A stretch of 64,000 nt of DNA from Paratinospora sagittata (GCA_035771175.1 CM069608.1:11380019-11444018); one strand, 5' to 3'. Positions 1 to 11,502 are shown, counted from the stretch's first letter. The notes: a model not told the origin generated them from the sequence alone. Program-made: numbers and translations.

Positions 1-498
1 AGGAAGATAATCGGGGTACAAAGAAGCTATGAATTTCCACGGGCATTTGAGTGTTGCCCTCAAAGCGAGACCCGTGTCCCTACAGCTTTTCGAAAGGCCA
101 TGCCTACTGCGAATCACCCGGCTCCACAATTGCTCCTGCTCACGAGGGAACTTCCACAACCACTTGCCCACCAAAGCTTTATTTCTTCTCCCTATATTAC
201 CTACCCTCAAACCACCAAGCTCCACCTTCCTCTGTACAATATGCCAAGCAACAAGATAAGAGCCATGACCCTTGATGTCATTTCCCCACATAAAATCCCT
301 CATAAGCTTCTCAATAATGTTCGCCACCTTTTGTGGGACTTTGAACACTGACATATAGTATGTAGGAAGAGCATCCAACACAGATTTAATGAGAGTCAAC
401 CTACCTCCCTTTGATGGGAAACTCCTCTTCCAGCCATCTAATTTTCTCAACACCTATGAAATCATCGGATACCATAAATCAAGCCTAGATGGATTACA
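1..498 (-). pseudogene. LINE reverse transcriptase, C-terminal part (cut by window edge and by a solo LTR)
   Basis: Read on the minus strand, this stretch encodes the region after the RT catalytic core of plant L1-type LINEs. Recognisable blocks are SKGGRLTLIKSVLDALPTYY, then a segment with KLMRDFMWG, then GGLRVGNIGRRNKALVGKWLW, the usual lead-in to the zf-RVT region. At least one stop lies in the first block (near 450). The upstream part of the same element continues at 3258: the protein breaks after a PLGG motif there and resumes here near 490. The split is caused by the solo LTR at 499-3257. The LINE 3' end lies outside the window. It is a dead element; the family call is firm, the subfamily is not determined. 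Confidence 0.8.
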
Positions 499-1069
499 TG
501 TTAACCTATGCGGTTCATCACTTAGCTCGTCCCTAAATATACTGTGATAAAGTATATTTTGATGATTACAAACAAAGTACTTTTCGGTGCTAAGCATGCG
601 TGTATCAAGATTTCATCAAAGCACCTAAGGAAAGCAAAAAGTCAAGGAACGACTCGAACAAGGAACTCAAAGATCACATCCAATGGTCAAGTTTGTCTCA
701 ACCAAAGGACTTCAACGGTCACATCATGATTTCAAGATTACTTCACTCGAACGATTCGATCAAGTTTCATGTCTACATCTCTCGATCAACGTTCAAGTCA
801 TTCAACTCCGCAAAGCTCTTATTGAAGATCTCATAATGAAGAGTTGGATTTAACGGTATGTCTTTCCCAAATCGTTATTGCTCAAAATATTTTTCAAAAC
901 CATGCATAAATCATCTACATATGTTTTGCTAATCTGCATGTTTTGATTTCATGTTTTTACGGTATTTCAAAAGATATAATACTATATATTTATCTTGAAA
1001 TCTACCGTGTTTATTCGCATTTTATCGTATATTTTATCGCGAGTCAAAACTGTTTTCAAAGAGTCTTTC

Positions 1070-1765
1070 AGGATGCTAATGAAATAGCAACGCTCTCCTG
1101 AACTTGATAAGTCAGGACGCTGATAACGTTCAAGGTTGAATTGAACTGATTTATCAGGACGCTTACTTGTATAGTAGCGACCTCCTTTATTAGTCAACCT
1201 CTGAAGTTGTCAGGAAGCTGACTCAACATCAGCTCACTGAAAGATGTCTTAAGTTCTTCAAAGAATGTATCTTTGAGGACGCTGATAGTTATAAGTTGAA
1301 CAATCTATCATGACGCTATCTGGATAGAAGCGCCCTCACCTTTAGGAATCATCTTAGTAACTTTCAGGACGCTGATTGTCTTTCAGCGTGCTTGTGTCTT
1401 TATTTAAAATGTTTTTAACTGGTAGGACGCTTACATAGTTGTAGCGCCCTCATGTTTTGTTTTTATGTTTTAAACCGGCAGGACGCTTACTTGAATAGTA
1501 GCGACCTCATGTAATTAACTGTTTTATAACATAGCAGGACGCTAACTGTGCATTAACGCCCTCAAGTTTAAGTCGTCTAAGTGACAAAGTAAGTCAGGAC
1601 GCTTACGAGTTAATAGCGCCCTCACTTAAGTGTTCAGAATGACGCTTATACGTAATAAGCGCCCACAAGGAACAAAACAACATTGTTGATATTATGCGTT
1701 AGGACACTGATTACGAAATTCGGACGCTAATTCAACAACTGTCACGGTTCGAATAAGTACACTAC
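1070..1765. repeat. Cluster of degenerate GGACGCT / AGCGCCC dyads inside the solo LTR
   Basis: The words (C/A)AGGACGCT and (T)AGCGCCCTC alternate about every 30-60 bases. Pairs such as GACGCTTAT...ATAAGCGCCC (near 1643-1665) form short imperfect hairpins. About a dozen copies are visible, each different outside the core word. The same words occur in opposite orientation in another SIRE LTR at about 49,130-49,330. Function is unknown; see findings. Confidence 0.7.
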
Positions 1766-2749
1766 CTCAGTTTACTTTTTCAGAATAGACCTTTGCACAG
1801 AGTCCTTTTCAGACCCATCAGAGATCATCTTTGATACATGAAATAAGTTTTTCTAAAACTTTTTTTTTTCATGAAATCTGAAAAGAACCAGAATGTTAGT
1901 AAAAATTGCAGTTGCCATTTTCATATAACATTTTAGCTGTTGTGTTTAAACGTTCATATTATTTGAACTTCAAATGTCTAACGGCTATGTCCCACTAAGT
2001 TTATAAATACCAACACTTGGGACCAAACAACTTGCCAATCATTTTGTATTGTGCCAATACTTTTTAAAAATTAGTCTGTGTCAAAATGTTTTTCATTATC
2101 TAAACTTTTAAAGTATTTTTCACTGATACCTTATGCATTCAAATGATTTTTATACTGAGCTTATTTTCATTCTATCTTTGAAAATCTATTTGATTTGGTA
2201 CCAACTCAAATTCTCAGCACTGATTCATATCTGGTATCATTCTTGCTGGACATAGAATTTGAGAAATAGTTCAAGATATACAATTGTACTTGATTTCATA
2301 TCTTAAGTATTGTATTGAACTATATCAGTAGTTGCGTTAACTACTGATCATTGAACAAGAAGTTTTCATACTTATATTCTATATCTATTTTGAAAATTGT
2401 CTGTCTTTGATTTACACCAGTCCTTCGTGTTTTAAGTCGATCTTTATTCGGTATTTATTACTTTCGAAGAAGCACTGATTTTCATATCACATCATTCATG
2501 CTTTTCGAAACTGCACTTGAGCAATACCGAACATTGAAAGGTAAAGGACTAAAGGTGTATTTCAACTTAGTATTACGTATTCATATTTCATATCTTTGCA
2601 ATGCTATGTACTGAGCTTAATTGTATAGTGTTCTATTTTGTTAGAACCAACATTATTTGAATTGTAATTTGCTGGTGTGTTTTGGTGTGAAACAACCAGA
2701 ACAAGTGGACGTGGTTCACTTAAGTGATTTCAGATTGGAAATCACAACA

Positions 2750-2975
2750 GTGTTTCCTGATCTCGTAAAAGAAACATGGGTTCTTCCTCAGCCCGAAAAA
2801 AGGAAACCGGTTCTTCCTGATCCCGTAAAAAAAACATGGATTCTTCCTCAGCCCAGAAAAAGGAAACCGGTTCTTCCTCATCCCGTAAAAGGATAGGTTA
2901 TCTCTTAGCCTTTAAAAGAGAATCGGTTCTTCCTTATCCCGTAAAAAGAACATGGGTTTCTCCTTAGCCCGTAAA
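2750..2975 (+). repeat. Tandem repeat of about 31 bp (62-bp higher order) near the LTR 3' end
   Basis: The unit TTCTTCCTcAgCCCGtAAAA plus about 11 bases recurs at least six times, with alternating AAACATGG and AAACCGG halves giving a 62-bp super-period. Translated, it yields a Pro/Lys-rich repeat (LPQPEKRKPVLPDPVKK), but it is in an LTR and there is no reason to regard it as coding. Confidence 0.75.
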
Positions 2976-3257
2976 AGGATAAGTTTGTCTTCAACCTATA
3001 AAGGGCAGTTGTAACGGTTTGGTTCTCACCCGTAAGAGAATCAGTTAGTGGATTGAGAAAATCTTAATCGGGAGATTAGGTAGTGGACTTAGGCTTAGCC
3101 GAACTATTATAAATCTGTGTGTCACACGTTTGCAATTTAGTTTGTGTTCTATTTTGCATCCAATTCCAATACACTCGAGTAAATCACTAAGTTATTGGAA
3201 GATAATTTTAAAATTGACCATCGCACCCAATTCACCCCCCTCTAGGGTGGACCAACA

Positions 3258-4753
3258 TTACCGCCTAGAGGCATGCCCAAATACGTCATAGGCCAACTCC
3301 CCGCAGAACATCCAACTAAATTGGCCATATTCCTCAACCATTCCTGCTGAACAGAAACACCTGCCAACTAGCTCATGGACATATTAATCACCGTGCCAGA
3401 CACCCAACAAAAACACTTCACATCCTTGGATGCATTACTAATGCACTCCTTGTCTCCCTTCAAGAAAATCAGTGTGTCATCAGCAAACTGGAGGTGAGTA
3501 ACTTCCTCATCATCCCGCCCTACCACAAAACCCCTTAACAAACTGGCATCCTTTGCTTTGTCCAACATTCTTCCTAGCACATCAACCACAAAAGTAAAAA
3601 AGAACGAGGATAAAGGATCACCCTGCCTTAATCCCCTTTCACTAACTATTTTCCCCCTTGGGCTGCCATTAACAAAAATAGAATAAGAGACTGATCTCAG
3701 ACACCCATGCATCCATTTCCTCCATTTCTCCCAAACCCCTTCTTCATCAAAACAAAATCAAGAAATTGCCAATTCACCATATCATATGCCTTGGCAAAAT
3801 CAAGCTTAAGCACAACCCCTTCTTTTCATCTAGCTCGATGGTCTTCAACCAGTTCATTTGCAATCACAACCGCATCAATTATTTGCTGCCCTTGAACAAA
3901 AGCCTTCTGATTTTCTGAAATTGTGGTGTGCAAAACTCCCTTCAACCTATTTGCCAACACCTTCACAAGGATCTTATACAGACATGAAACCAAACTGATG
4001 GGCCTAAAGTCCGCAACTTTACGGGATATAGTCTTTTTAGGTATCAGACATAAATATGCCTCGTTAGTACATCCATTGACAATCCCTATTTGATGGAACT
4101 CCAAGAGCACTTTCATTAGATTGGCTTTAACCACCTCCCAACAACTTTGAAAAAAAGACATTGTCATGCCATCAGGGCCAGGGGCCTTGGATCCTTCACA
4201 ATCGAACACAGCTTGCTTAACCTCATCTTCAACAAATGCCACTTCCAGCTCTGCACTATCCACATCCCTAATGGTACTCCAATCCAATCCGTCCACACCC
4301 CAAACACAATGTTCACTGCTAGCATAAACTTTGCTGAAATAATCAGTAATCTCCTTAACAATCCCTTCCTCGTCGACCACCTTGGACCCATCCTCTAACT
4401 CCAAACTATAAAAAGAATTTGTGGATCTTCTACCACTCATAAGCCTGTGGAAAAATTTCGAGTTGGCATCTCCCTCCTTAAACCACTGAACTCTAGATTT
4501 AATGATGGCTTCCCTGTCTTCAATCATACACAACTTCAACAATTCATCTTTGGCTATCCTTCTCTGACACCCCAAATCTTCATTCCACTCAGCCCCTCCT
4601 TCCATTTTGTCGAGCCAAAGGACTTTAGCCTCCAATTCCTTCCTCCTCACCACTTCCCAACCCCTAATTTCCTTTTCCTAGACATGAATCTTATTTTTAA
4701 CAGTCTTGATCGTCTGCATGAACCTATAACCCTCCCAAGCATAAGGAATACCT
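3258..4753 (-). pseudogene. LINE reverse transcriptase core
   Basis: Minus-strand LINE RT (RVT_1). The N-terminal part (about 4653-3826) includes the conserved FKEGDANSKFFH segment, GSKAPGPDGMTMSFFQSCW, FRPISLVSCLYKILVKVLANRL and the QKAFVQGQQI block. A frameshift near 3826 moves the frame. The C-terminal part (3712-3368) has RGLRQGDPLSS and the catalytic LQFADDTLIF box (FADD). Further downstream a YLGMPLGG motif is reached just before the solo LTR. The element is interrupted by frameshifts and cannot be translated as one protein. It continues the endonuclease relic upstream and the C-terminal piece at 1-498. Confidence 0.88.
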
Positions 4754-4799
4754 TCCTTCCACCATCCCTTAATACGGCTCTTGAACTCCCCAAGAGAGA

Positions 4800-5539
4800 T
4801 TAGACGACTATTAAACCTAGGGGGGGAGGTCCCCACAAAGGCTTTGAAGTGTCCAAAATGACCGGCCAGTGATCTGAAACGAACCTCCCTCCAACCTCTT
4901 GTCTAAAAAAAGATAACATCTCTGCCCACTCTGCACCAAGCAAGAATCTATCACGTCTGCAACAAACTGGAGAGGCTCGGAAATTAGACCACGTAAAGAG
5001 ACCATTGAGTAATGGAGGGTCAATAAGTTCCAACTCCCTAATTAATTCATCAAACTCTCTCATGCTCCTTGTTACCCCACCGTTGTTCACCTTCTCGAAA
5101 AGACCACGCACGACATTAAAGTCTTCTCCAACGCACCACTTTCCCCCGCAAATCCAACTAAGCCACGCTAGCTCATCCCATAAATGTCGCCAAGCTTGTC
5201 TGTCATTGGGCCCGTACACACCAGACAGCCACCAATAATCCCCATCCCCATGATCACCTTCACAGAGACAGTAAATTCCCCCAAAAGTTCGTCAACCACT
5301 TTAAACCCCCTAGAATCCCATAAAACTACCAAACCTCCAGCAGAGCCACTAGCTGGAAGATAAACCCAGCCCTTAAACCGTGACTGCCAAAGTGCCCCTA
5401 TCAAGTCTATGTCAATATTTTGTCCTTTAACTTTCTGCAAAATCACAAAATCTAGTCAACTCCTCCTGATGTACCGTTTGATCATCCGCCTCTTCTCCTT
5501 AGAACCGCACCCTCGAATGTTCCATGAAAGAATCTTCAT
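4800..5539 (-). pseudogene. LINE apurinic/apyrimidinic-type endonuclease domain (ORF2 start)
   Basis: ORF2 probably starts at the ATG at 5539-5537, followed by KILSWNIRG, the N-terminal strand with the conserved Asn of the exonuclease-endonuclease-phosphatase fold. It continues through FVILQKVKGQ, GGLVVLWD, VYGPNDRQAWRHLWDEL, a GGKWCVGEDFNVV block (active-site D-N pair) and FVSDHWPVIL near the end (catalytic SDH). There is one stop shortly after the start (near 5457) and a frameshift near 5220. In this family the domain nicks target DNA to prime reverse transcription. The RT relic follows directly downstream. Confidence 0.85.
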
Positions 5540-5584
5540 TGAGAACATCGTAACCAACCAAGAAGCACTACACAACCAAACGAA

Positions 5585-6885
5585 TCACTCCACACCGATA
5601 GCAGCCGGTCCACCACTTTCCAGCTCGACCAGAAACAAGGACATTTTTCTCAAGAACTCAACCACCTCCTTTTTCGAGAATTTATCTTCATTACGTCGAG
5701 GCAGACCTGCTTCCTGCTGAAACAACTCCCTCCGACTCCCAACCCTGACAATCAACCTCTGGACAAACTCAGGGACGCTAGGACATGTTTGTGTTCTTAT
5801 GGTTTTGCTGGTGCGAAGGTAAAGGTTGGTCGGCTTGAAGGATAGTTTCAAGAACGAAAGAAAGATTGGCGACGTGTGAATGGGAAGAGGAAGGAAGATG
5901 GGAAGCACAACTATCATGTAAATAAATTTCATGGGTGCATACCTGGGCCATGGGCGTGCATACTCCACAAGTATCACCGCGTCATGTGTCTTCCCCCAAT
6001 GTCTCACCCCCATCAGCAACATCATCGGACTTGCCTCCATCGTCAGACGAGTTACTCTCGTACTGCGACGACTCCACCGCTAAAGAATCCAACACCCTCT
6101 CATCTTCAGACCCTGCATCACTAGACCTGTCGATGAGCACCGATGGACCCCTCCTCCGAACCCCGTTACCATCCGCACCCTTGATTGTGTCATCCTCCAC
6201 TGCTAACGCTCGCTGAAAGAAGCTTACGGAATTTGCGTTCCTTCGCTTGTAAACCCTACCACCCAAGGCATTAGCTGACCTAAGTCCCCCGTACTTCACT
6301 CCGCCATTAATATCGTTTTGGCCACTTGAAGGAGATTTCATCTTAAAGAGATAAGCACGATCACATGCCTCATCACCTGATCTCGTGGGGATAGTTGCTA
6401 GCTGGGCCGGCTGAGCCAACCGTTCAGGTTTATAAAGACGCACGGTCCACCGAATTTGAGACGTTGTGACCTGTGAGAGCTTGGGCCCAACTCATAAAAA
6501 AATGCATCTGGGCCCGCTAAAACCCCATGAGAATTTCGGCCCACACACTGTAGCATCGCTGAATTTGGTTCGTCTTCTGCTACAGCAGCACCCTGCCGCA
6601 TGTGTGAACTACCACCACTCACCTGGACCGTACAATTCCTTACAGAACGTATGCCAACCCCCTGCGGAACATCGCCACGTGTCTATTCCCCCTGGAGCCA
6701 GCTTCTGGCAATTGCAGCAATGCGTATCTTCTCTGCAACTGCCAAATAACCGCCATCAGCCTTCGGAATATCCGTCAGCAGAGACGACGACTCCATTTTT
6801 TCCAGTGACTCCACTTGGTTAAAGCAATTATGAGCATCGTCGCTATCAACGGGAGCCACTTCATTCATTCCTAGCTCAAACAATC
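5585..6885 (-). pseudogene. Probable LINE ORF1 tail and inter-ORF region
   Basis: Several minus-strand open stretches (6883-6683, 6622-6398, 6443-5982, 6040-5585) are rich in Ser, Asp, Glu and Arg with no clear domain. Position directly upstream of the LINE endonuclease suggests the low-complexity C-terminus of ORF1 (gag-like). No CCHC zinc knuckle or DUF4283 core is visible, so that part is probably lost where the LTR fragment starts near 6,905. The frames overlap and shift, and the exact reading frame cannot be set. Confidence 0.45.
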
Positions 6886-6904
6886 TAACCGAAAACGATA
6901 ACTG

Positions 6905-7551
6905 GCCTTTTCAAGATAGACAAAAATGAGAATTGATTAAGTGACTTAAAAAGTTTTCTACTCCTTTTTCTCCATTTCTAAAGTTTCAAATATCAAAATG
7001 AGTTGAATCAAAGAAGTTTTCAATGCTTTCAATGTATGCATTTCTAAAACTTAATCAAACTACTCGTGAACAATCATTGATGTAAGTGAGGTAAAATTTG
7101 TCGTAAGGTCTTTTTATCCATGAGCTTTTCATATTTTGTATTTGAGTTTATTTGTGACTTTGAGCTTCATTGTTCTAGTTCTAAGTGTTTAGAACAAAAT
7201 TATCATTTCTATTTTTACTTTCCTTGATTTGTTTCTAATTAAAACAAATTAAGTCAAGTAATTGTGATTCACTTGTGATTCCAAGGTTGGAATCAAAGTC
7301 TTAGTTTAACGCTTAATCTTGAAAAGAGTTTGTAATTCAACCTTAGCCTGAAAAAAGATAAATTTGCCTCGAACCTGTAAAAAGTCATTTGTAACAGTTT
7401 GATTCACGCCCTAGAAGTGAATCCGGGTTGTAGAATCCTAGAGAATGTTAAGCGTAGATGCAGGAAAAGGTTTTCAAAACCATAAGATAGTTTTAAAATT
7501 GATTTAATTGGCCGAAACTCCCAATTCACCCGACCTCTTGGGTGTCCAACA
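6905..7551 (+). mobile_element. 3' part of a SIRE-type LTR
   Basis: The right end reads CCAATTCACCCGACCTCTTG followed by GGTGTCCAACA, a diverged copy of the terminus of the solo LTR at 499-3257. About 150 bases upstream are the same words seen there at 2960-3060 (TTGTAACAGTTTGATTC, AACCTGTAAAAAG). The 5' part of the LTR is missing or too diverged to see. It abuts the LINE relic on the left. Confidence 0.55.
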
Positions 7552-7708
7552 CAAACTACCTTTGTTTATGAAATCATTGGTTATACAAGACCAATCACCT
7601 TTCAATTATCTTTTAGAAAAAAACAATGTTGTCTTACTCACGCGACATTGATGCAATTGTTATTACTCATTTTAGTAAAGCACCCAAAAGGAGGGTGAAT
7701 TGGGTGTG
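7552..7708. other. Short unassigned AT-rich spacer
   Basis: Nothing recognisable on either strand between two LTR fragments. Confidence 0.4.
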
Positions 7709-8067
7709 TGATGCAGGGCGTGAACAGGGAAGACAATAAACACCCCTTCTCTAACTCGTTGATTCACAAGAATACCAAGGAAAGGGAAAAAATAAGACTA
7801 AACCCTCAAATTATAATAATCTGAATTCCAATAATTGATACAATGGCCTTAAATAGGCAAAACTCACGATAATACTTCTAAACCGACACAAATAGAAAAA
7901 TTTGCCAAAAATGGAAAGTACATTAAAACCTATCTAGAAAGAAAGATCTCGCGATGCATATCGTGTAGAAACAAAAACGAAAACACAATCAGGCTCTCCA
8001 ACGTCGAGTTATACTCGAAGCAAAACTTTCTTAAAATAGTGAAAACGCTAATTTGAAGGTCTAAACT
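7709..8067 (-). mobile_element. LTR copy (family shared with 27,805-28,254)
   Basis: On the minus strand this looks like an LTR: a TATA-like GCCTATTTAAGGCC core, then GGGTGTTTATTGTCTTCCC and an end CACGCCCTGCATCA. A second, longer copy lies at 27,805-28,254 in the same orientation, with near-identical landmarks (AACTCGTTGATTCACAA and CTAGAAAGAAAGAT on the plus strand). No coding region adjoins either, so both are probably solo LTRs or fragments. No convincing target duplication was found. Confidence 0.6.
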
Positions 8068-8152
8068 ATGAAATTTACCCAAAAAAAAAAGCATGTTAGT
8101 CACAACAATAACAGTGAGTATTGATCGTCACTCCGTTTTACTTCGAGAATAA

Positions 8153-8350
8153 GTGTCGTTTCCTCAAAATTCCATGCGTGATCTTTTAGTAAAATTTCAT
8201 GCACGTCCTTTTTCCACTACACCTTCTCCTTTTTGGCATGTTCAAATTTATGCCAATACTTTAATTATTTTTAGATTGCATCAGTGTCTAAAAAGTTTAA
8301 CAAATTTAAAGTTCTTTGGTGGAATCCTCAAATTGGTTAAAGTTAATGCT
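8153..8350 (+). pseudogene. Possible LINE RNase H-type fragment
   Basis: Near 8313-8352, two frames together give VLWWNPQIG followed by LVKVNAQ. This resembles the start of the RNase H-like (RVT_3) domain of plant LINEs, which normally opens with a W-x-PP-x-GW-x-K-x-N motif. The match needs a frameshift and is short, so it is tentative. The rest up to 8473 is AT-rich and unassigned. Confidence 0.3.
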
Positions 8351-8473
8351 CAAATAGATGATGTGCATAAATAAAGTGCGGAATTTAAATGAAAGGAACA
8401 CAAGGATTTTTATATGGCTCGAAAATCCCTTTTCTACATCCAAACCTAGGAAAAACCTATCTAAGATTCCACC

Positions 8474-9876
8474 TGTTAGATTTTAATTCAACATATGGGC
8501 TTATACGGTAATAATTGTGTATTAAAGGCAGTGTTATTAAGGCGCCCCCGGGCGCGTGCCTTGGGCGAGGCCAACCCCCCTGTGCTTGTAAATTGTCCAG
8601 GCGCAGGCCATTCAAAGAGGCACGCACCTTATTGTGCCTGGGTGCGCCTCTCGCCCTGGCTCAAGGCGCGCGCCTTTTTGACATCTATTTTTCAATTTTT
8701 TTATTGTTTGATTAAATGTTTTTTTTAGTGAATAATGACATTATAAAAACTAACAAAATATGATTTAATATTATTATTACATCTTAAAATACAAAACACA
8801 ATTGCTTGCTTTCCCTAAACTAAAAACAAAAGCACAGGAAGGAGCCTTCTTCATTTTTTTGTTCCAACGGCAACAAATAGGGAAGCAACCAAGCAACGGC
8901 AAGGGCACCCTTCTTCTTCTTCTTTCTTTCTTTTTTTCTTTCTTCACGTCCTGCAACCCTTTTTTTTTAAATGCTTTGCAACTTCTTCTTCTTCTTCTTC
9001 TTTTTTCTTATTTCTTCTTTCTTATTTCTTCTTCTTCTTTCTTATTTCTTCTTCTTCCTACCCTACTGGTTTTTTTTTTCTCTATCTCTTTCTTTCTTTC
9101 TTCTTCCTCCTCCCCTACTGCTCCTGCTTTTTTTTTCACTCTGTTTTTTTTTTTTTTGGAGCGTCTGCTGCTGTTATTGCTACAAAGAGGACAAGAGAGG
9201 CGGGCAGGATGATAGGGAGTGGAGGAGAAGCAGCAGGAGCAAGTGTTGTTGTTGATTCTTCCCCCACCCCCGTCCTCCTCCCCTCCTCTAGCAACAACAA
9301 CAATCATAGAGTTACATAATTTATATTATATGATGCTACGCGACTTATATGCTTTGATATGACATAAATTTGTTTTATTTAATGTCTAGCTTGTTTATCT
9401 TTTGAATTTATAGTTCATTTATTAATAATAGATTTATAAAAATTGTCTTTGCATTTTTGCACATTGCGTCGCTCAGGCGCGCGCCTCACCTTGCACCTGA
9501 GGCGCCAGAGGGGTCCCTCGCCTCGAGCCCTTAATAACATTGATTAAAGGCTATCGTATACAGTTAAGCCCATTTAACGTGATCCAATAAGGTTTAAGTA
9601 TTTTGGGCTTTATTGCATCAATTAAGTGTGGGCCTTTTATGTGTAGAGATCAAATTATATTTCTATACTTATGATGGGCCAAAATAGAAATAATGAGAGT
9701 TAACTGGCGGTTGAGTTATATATACGGTTATGGACCCCAAATCACATGTACGTTTTTCATTCAATCTGATATCCCATCATCAGAGAGAAACCCTAACCTT
9801 AAAGACTACTTGTTGATTTGGAAGACCAACCGCAACGCTTGTAATTCATTTTTTATCATGACTAATTTAGGTACGT
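8474..9876 (+). repeat. 5' LTR of the copia element (with nested insertion)
   Basis: Without the 1,014-bp insertion this LTR is about 390 bp. It aligns with 14,442-14,840 through landmarks AAGCCCATTTAA, TTGATTTGGAA and TTTTTTATCATGACTAATT. A TATATATAC box lies near 9719. The end (about 9876) is approximate because similarity fades after GTACG. Confidence 0.75.
8529..9542. mobile_element. Non-autonomous hAT-type element, 1,014 bp
   Basis: Terminal inverted repeats are CAGTGTTATTAAGG at 8529 and, on the other strand from 9542, CAATGTTATTAAGG (13 of 14 match). They are flanked by a perfect 8-bp target duplication ATTAAAGG (8521-8528 and 9543-9550). An 8-bp duplication and CA(G/A)TG ends are hAT hallmarks. 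The 3' LTR of the host copia element has the same site with a single ATTAAAGG, an empty-site control. The ends are GC-rich (GGCGCC-type words, with the shared core TGTTATTAAGG) and the middle holds long CTT/T-rich runs. No transposase is encoded; the open frames at 8802-9307 are low-complexity artefacts. Confidence 0.88.
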
Positions 9877-11013
9877 GTTGATCTGGTTATGGTGTTGTTA
9901 AATTTGAGAACAAATTTGGGTGTTCTTAAAGTTGTCTTCCATGATTACAGATTCAAAACCGTTTCTCATGTTTTGATTTTAATGAATCCGGATAAAAACA
10001 AAAATTTTACAAAAGATTTCAAGAAAATATGGATTAGAATTCATGAATATATATATATATATATTAGGTTATGTGGTTTGAATTTATTCATGAAATTAGG
10101 GCTTGTTTTGGGTAAGTCATGAATTTACATAAATTTTTCATAAATTTGGCTTAATTTGATATGAAATTGATGCGGACTCATGATGTTATGGTGTTAGATT
10201 CATGTTTTCTTATGAATGTTTAAGGATTAAAGGCATACGAAATGAGATTTAGGGTTTAAAAAAAAAATGGCCATGAATGGGCGCTGCAGCGCCACATAGG
10301 CTGAAGCGATAAATTTTTTTTTCTTTTAAGCTCTGCATCAACGCACATGGTAGAACACCAGCGCTGTAGCGCAAGGTATATATGTTGCAACGCTGGCGTC
10401 ACATAAAAAAAAATTAGGCGCTGCATCAGCACGCCTGGCAGAACATTACCACTGGCGTCACAAAAATAAAAAATAAAAAAAGGAATTTTTTTTATTTTAT
10501 TCAAAACTTGGTGATTTTGATTTCAAATTTTGATATAATTGTCTCTTTTTAGACATATAATATTCAAAAGTGAGTTAGTTAATGCAACATATTGCCAAAG
10601 CAACCTCTCTTGTGGAAATTAATTCAACCTAGAATATTAAAAGGTATTTGCGTGTATGTAATTCATGCGGATATTTGACCGGCCCAAAGGAATGTCAATA
10701 GTTGGCCCGAATTGTATACGCACCTGTGTTGATAAACACGTGCCAATTATTTGGTCTACCATGTGAGCAATAAATCGGTCTAAAGAAAGGTTTATTGTTT
10801 GACATGTCTTATTGTCAGTGTTTGATTATCACACCAAGAGTACCACCTACAAGTTAACATTTATGTCCAAAGACTAAATAAAAATGTTGTGCTCGGTATC
10901 TTGTGATGGGCCTTACCATTATTTGAAATCATTATTTGCATAATATGGTACTTATGTGACTTATGTTTTTTGTTTGTTTTGTTCTCCATTCAGTTACTGG
11001 TTCTGCTACAAAT
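9877..11013 (+). other. Copia leader (untranslated) with GC-rich dyad words
   Basis: About 1.1 kb of AT-rich sequence between the 5' LTR and gag. A canonical tRNA-Met primer site was not found right after the LTR. An (AT)n run lies at about 10,048-10,064. Between 10,280 and 10,445 are several GCGCTG-type dyads, including the perfect 14-bp palindrome GGCGCTGCAGCGCC (10,280-10,293). No gene is supported; open stretches here lack homology. Confidence 0.5.
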
Positions 11014-11502
11014 ATGTCTGCTAGCATATATTCTATTCTTATGCTTAATGGCACCAACTTCAAAGCATGGAAAGAGAACGTCTCGATTGTTCTCAGAGTC
11101 ATGGACCAAGACCTTGCATTAAGAGTCGATCAACCTGTTGGTCTCACTGATAAGAGTACCTCTGATGATAAGAGGGAGATAGAAAAGTTGGAACAATCGA
11201 ACCATATAAGTCTGATGGTCATGAAGCGTGCTATTCCAGAAGCTTTCCGGGGAACTGTGTCCGATAAGGCTAATAAGGCTAAGGGTTTCCTTGAGGATCT
11301 TGAGAAGAGGTTGGCCAAGAATGGAAAGGCTGAAACTAGTACACTTTTGGCAAACCTTGTCTCAATGAGGTACAAAGGGAACGGAAACATCAAGGAGTAC
11401 ATTATGGAGTTGTCTCACCTTGCTTCAAAACATAAGGCACTCAAGTTGGAGTTATCCGACAACTTGTTGGTGCACTTAGTTTTGATATCTCTTTCGGCAT
11501 AG
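11014..11502 (+). pseudogene. Copia gag (UBN2-type capsid)
   Basis: Start chosen at the ATG at 11,014 (MSASIYSILMLNGTNFKAWK), which matches the usual N-terminus of this gag family; the upstream in-frame residues are hydrophobic leader sequence. The segment has the LNGTNFxxWKExV motif, then the helical gag core ending at HLVLISLS, where a stop (TAG at 11,500) breaks the frame. In intact relatives gag continues without break to a CCHC zinc knuckle; here the knuckle lies past the stop at about 11,730. Gag forms the virus-like particle for reverse transcription. Confidence 0.82.

Larger units (their letters stand above)
499..3257 (+). mobile_element. Solo LTR of a SIRE/Maximus-type Ty1-copia retrotransposon
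   Basis: A 2.76-kb block begins TGTTAACC and ends GGACCAACA. It is flanked by TTACA (494-498) on the left and TTACC (3258-3262) on the right, a 5-bp target duplication with one mismatch. The flanking LINE protein reads through if the block is removed. The end contains ATTCACCCCCCTCTAGGGTG (near 3230), a hallmark of SIRE-lineage LTR ends. The start contains TTTTGATGATTACAAACAAA (near 558), typical of the same lineage. No gag or pol lies inside, so it is a solo LTR left by LTR-LTR recombination. It carries two internal repeat fields, described separately. The ORF-like stretches inside it are not genes. Confidence 0.8.

Noticed and set aside
29..351. Overlapping plus frames at the left edge
   Set aside because: Antisense shadows of the LINE reverse transcriptase relic on the minus strand.
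1070..1765. CRISPR-like array (GGACGCT words with variable spacers)
   Set aside because: Repeats are only about 7-9 bases, degenerate and unevenly spaced, within a plant LTR; no cas genes. It is not a CRISPR array.
8802..9307. Phe/Leu/Ser-rich or Lys/Glu-rich open frames
   Set aside because: Translations of CTT/T runs inside a non-autonomous hAT-type element on both strands; low-complexity artefacts.
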